Of a stretch of 64,000 nt of DNA, positions 61,223-64,000 are shown piece by piece. The notes below the pieces were generated by a model that did not search any database, had not been told where the DNA came from, and saw only the letters and a list, made by a program, of their open reading frames with translations. The translations under genes were made by a program, and so were the position numbers. Position 1 is the stretch's first letter. Each line of letters begins with the position of its first letter. The DNA comes from Macrocystis pyrifera (lineage: Eukaryota > Sar > Phaeophyceae > Laminariales > Laminariaceae), in NCBI GenBank assembly GCA_031763025.1, contig JASSKH010000024.1, positions 11,926,087 to 11,990,086 on the forward strand, written 5' to 3'.

Positions 61223-61804
61223 CGACGACGACGACGACGACGACGGTGTACCCCCTCGTGCACAAAAGGGATAAAAAATATCATACCAGGTACCTTGTAG
61301 AAGTATTTTCAAGATCCACATCTACGACGCGAGTCTATGGCGGGAAAAATATCTGAAGTCTTGTCGAGATGAGAGATCGAAATTAAGTCACCAACGGTGA
61401 TGGGGAGGAGGGAGAAAAACCTGCTATACGAGCCAATGGTTTATCTGATTTACGACCACAGTAGTAGGAGGGAGAGAGAAAAAGAGGGCGAAGTTAATGA
61501 ATGGGAAGAAAATAAAAACAAGTAATTCTGCCCGTGTCTCTGTCCATGTATATGTCGATCTCGCAAAATCGGGGGGGAAAAACAGCCACAAACACCACAC
61601 GAGCTATCGCAATCCGGTGTAAATATGTATATATATACACACACACGATATCGTTGACCATGTACCCTCAGCGCTCCTCAGCGTTTCTTAGACGTATTTT
61701 TTTGCGTTGTTCGTGCTAGCGCGAGATCAGTTCCACCTCACGGGATGGAATTGCCTCATCGTGATGCCCGATCCCGACTGTGCAGCTCTGAGTTGGACCA
61801 GTTA

Positions 61805-62167
61805 AGTGGTCGATACACTGATTTATAATAGTCTTGCGGCCAAAGAGTTTCGTTGTCGGCCTACCTTTGTCCCGTCAGGCCTACTCTTGGCCCGTCAAAC
61901 CTTCCTAAATATTTTAGTTTTTTACCATTAGGATGTCCTCGACAGCTGCAGCCGGGTATGCTGTGCCCGTTTCTTGTAGCAGCTTTCTATAAAACATCAG
62001 CCGTGAGGGGGACGCGTTGAGTGGCCGATACTTGATTTATTACAGTCTCGTGGCCAACGATTTTGGTTGTAGGCCTACCTTTGCCCCGCCAGGCCTACCT
62101 TTGACCCGTCAAACCCTCTATCGAAATGAAACAGTTTATGAATAGGGATGTCATTGACGGCTGCCTG
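61805..62167. repeat. Two imperfect copies of a ~150-bp repeat
   Basis: 61805-61953 and 62019-62167 share GTGG(T/C)CGATAC...TGATTTAT, the doubled (G)GCCTACCTTTG(T/C)CCCG block, CCCGTCAAACC, and GGATGTC(C/A)T(C/T)GAC(A/G)GCTGC. Offset is about 214 bp. Confidence 0.75.
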
Positions 62168-62786
62168 TGAAGGGGCAACTGTGCCGTCAACCGACATCTC
62201 TGCTCGCCGGTGACGGCAAAAATATTTTGTTTTCGATGCCAGCACCCAGATTGGACCTCTTTTCCTTGGCCGAAATGGGAGAGGACAAATCTTCCGCGGC
62301 TTTCGACAGCTCATGGCGGCAAGTTGCGGGGAATATGGGGCGGGGCGGCCGGTCTCATGGTTCGCCGTGTTGCTTGTGCGTTGAGTGTTGGTCGTTCCAG
62401 AAGCGAGTGTCGAAATTTCGATTCGGGCTTTTTTACGTGTGAAAGCATGAGTTTTGCTCAAACATGTTCAGATTCGTAGGCTAGCATATATATATGGCCG
62501 AGAAACGAGCGTCACGAGCGTCTTCGGCTGCTGTGCATGCGGGGCGACCAGGCTCCGTGAGGCAGAGAAGACGAGGTCTTTGATTTCAACCGAATCGGAT
62601 GAGTCTACGCCGCGGGAGGAGTGGTACAGTGGTGGAGGTACAAACGGTGTCTTACGTTTTTTTTTTGTGTTTACACGCAGCAGGCAACGGCAACGACAAT
62701 AATTACGATCAATGGGAATTATTGTATAGAGTCGTCACCAGCAATGGGAATTACTTTAATCATTCCCATTGGGCACCAGTATCACA

Positions 62787-63110
62787 TTTTTTTTTTTTTT
62801 TTAATCATCACTTTTACTTTCCAGCCTAAGTCGTAGGAGGTTTTATCCTCAGCTATCTGCTGGACAAGCCGTGGTCACAGGTGTCGTCCCTTCCCCCCCC
62901 GGTACGTGCCTTTATTTTTTGTCGCGCATAGGGTTCAGCAATCCCTCTGTTCGTCGATTTTCATCGAATGTAGCTAACTCACGCTCTCGCGCTTTCCGCA
63001 TATCAATTTTTTTATGCAAGAAAAAGTCCCTGGGAGCATGCACTCGGTGAGACTTGAACCCACGAAATTGATCTTGATAGGCACGCGGATCACCTACCAA
63101 GCCACCGCGG
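62787..63110 (-). mobile_element. tRNA-derived SINE (copy 2)
   Basis: Same family and orientation as 28843-29161. The B box is GGTTCAAGTC (63060-63051), the A box derives from TTGGTAGGTG, and the 3' end is a run of 16 A on the minus strand (62787-62802). The body is nearly identical to copy 1 except for small indels and about 15-20 substitutions by eye. Confidence 0.88.
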
Positions 63111-63315
63111 ACGCCGGGCTAGGCGTCGAATTTCGGTTGTATTGTGAAGACGTTTTTTTTTTTTTTTTTTCGGGTAACCGCCAAGCAAAAATTGACGTCA
63201 TGAACATGTACCGGTTACGACGAGGTACGACAATAACGACGTCGTGCTTCTTCCTCCTCGTGCGCCACCGGGCTCCCCTGCCCCGACTGTTGTGCCAGGG
63301 GCAGCCTCGGTGTGC

Positions 63316-63420
63316 TACTGCTGCTGCTGCTGCTGCTGCTGTTCATCCGCTGCCCTGGTGCTACTGCTATGTATGTCCTGCTGCTGTTCTGCTCTGCTGC
63401 TAGTGCTGCTGCTTTGTCTG
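63316..63420. repeat. CTG-rich microsatellite region
   Basis: CTG runs at 63318-63342 and scattered CTGCTG up to 63412; another CTG run lies at 63640-63672. Confidence 0.85.
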
Positions 63421-63961
63421 CGATATTGTTTTGCTGCTGATCCCCGTGTGAGCATAGTTAACGTGCAAGTCAACTCCTCTCGGTGATGTATTTCCGCATC
63501 TTAAATCTGAAAGACGAATCCACCTGCTTCTGAAGCAGTGCGAGTACCGTCTCGCAATTGACATTCATACGGCGTCTCGGCGGAGGTCGCGTGCCAGCGT
63601 ATTTTCGTATGATATGTACCTACACGCTACGCTGCTACTTGCTGCTGCTGCTGCTGCTGCTTTGCTGCTGCTGAACTTGCTGCACAGACGTGATCGCCGG
63701 TGCTTCGTGCTGTCGATTGACTCGATCGATTGCTGCTCACTCATTTTTTTAGTATCTATATATACAAGAAGTATACAGTACGGACGCCGAGCGTCGTGTG
63801 TAGTACTTTGTGGTGCTGCTTGCTGCTGTAATTGAACGGGTACATAATGCGTTGTTGGTCCGGATGGCGGATGGCAATGTTTTTCTCGTCTTTGCAGTGT
63901 TTTCTTTATCTTTACTCAAAATTGTTTTTTTTTTATACACCCCTTGGCAGTACTGTCGCAC

Positions 63962-64000
63962 TATTACGGGGGACCATAGTAAATGGGACCAAAAAATAAG
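63962..64000. mobile_element. MITE, TATTACGGGGG family, cut by window end
   Basis: TATTACGGGGGACCATAGTA followed by AATGGGACCAAA matches the left end of 17591-17698. The rest is outside the window. Confidence 0.85.

Larger units (their letters stand above)
58024..64000. other. Right flank upstream of the CBM6 gene
   Basis: The CBM6 gene promoter should lie just right of 58023. I see no clear TATA or initiator. Beyond it the stretch holds repeats: the 60.2-60.4 kb dispersed repeat, microsatellites, the A-tailed element at 61112, a two-copy repeat at 61805-62167, a SINE and a MITE. One open frame at 62167-62442 (plus) reads FSMPAPRLDLFSLAEMGEDK then SSWRQVAGNMGRGG. It could be an exon fragment but matches nothing I recognise. 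Confidence 0.4.

Overview
This is a nuclear eukaryotic window, most likely from a brown alga (Phaeophyceae). The genes are cut by many GT-AG introns of 0.2 to over 5 kb. The repeats include a Ty3/gypsy element and LINE tails that resemble ones I associate with brown-algal annotations. The intact genes encode an S1-type sulfatase, a eukaryotic-type CTP synthase and a secreted multi-CBM6 protein. The organism call is inference; the gene calls come from reading exons, splice sites and intron phases directly.

Layout. (1) 1.5-7.8 kb, minus: five phase-consistent exons of a membrane-anchored sulfatase-family protein whose 3' part runs off the left edge or is lost. It lacks both the catalytic Cys and the His of GKWHLG. 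(2) 7.9-14.2 kb: repeat-rich DNA with a LINE tail, two foldback elements and short tandem repeats. (3) 14.27-32.65 kb, plus: twelve phase-consistent exons of CTP synthase, from the middle of the synthetase domain to the stop codon. The first ~130 codons were not located. Its introns carry a 37-bp minisatellite, a MITE, a dead LINE, a tRNA-derived SINE and, in the 5.2-kb intron, what looks like a nested zinc-finger gene on the same strand. (4) 32.65-36 kb: no confident gene; a possible DDE-transposase remnant. (5) 36-42.7 kb, plus: a decayed Ty3/gypsy retroelement with protease-region, RT, RNase H and integrase pieces, and a frameshifted NADAR (YbiA-like) domain just upstream. (6) 42.7-46.8 kb: nothing coding recognised. 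(7) 46.8-58.0 kb, minus: a 17-exon gene for a ~904-residue secreted protein with a signal peptide and five CBM6-like modules. Every module has introns at the same places and phases, and one 1.95-kb unit is freshly duplicated. (8) 58-64 kb: repeats, a second SINE copy and a MITE cut by the window edge.

How the genes relate. CTP synthase is cytosolic housekeeping (UTP to CTP). The sulfatase-like and CBM6 proteins would act in the secretory pathway or cell wall, plausibly on or bound to sulfated or other wall polysaccharides. Nothing here shows co-regulation; the order looks like ordinary eukaryotic gene neighbourhood with heavy transposon load.
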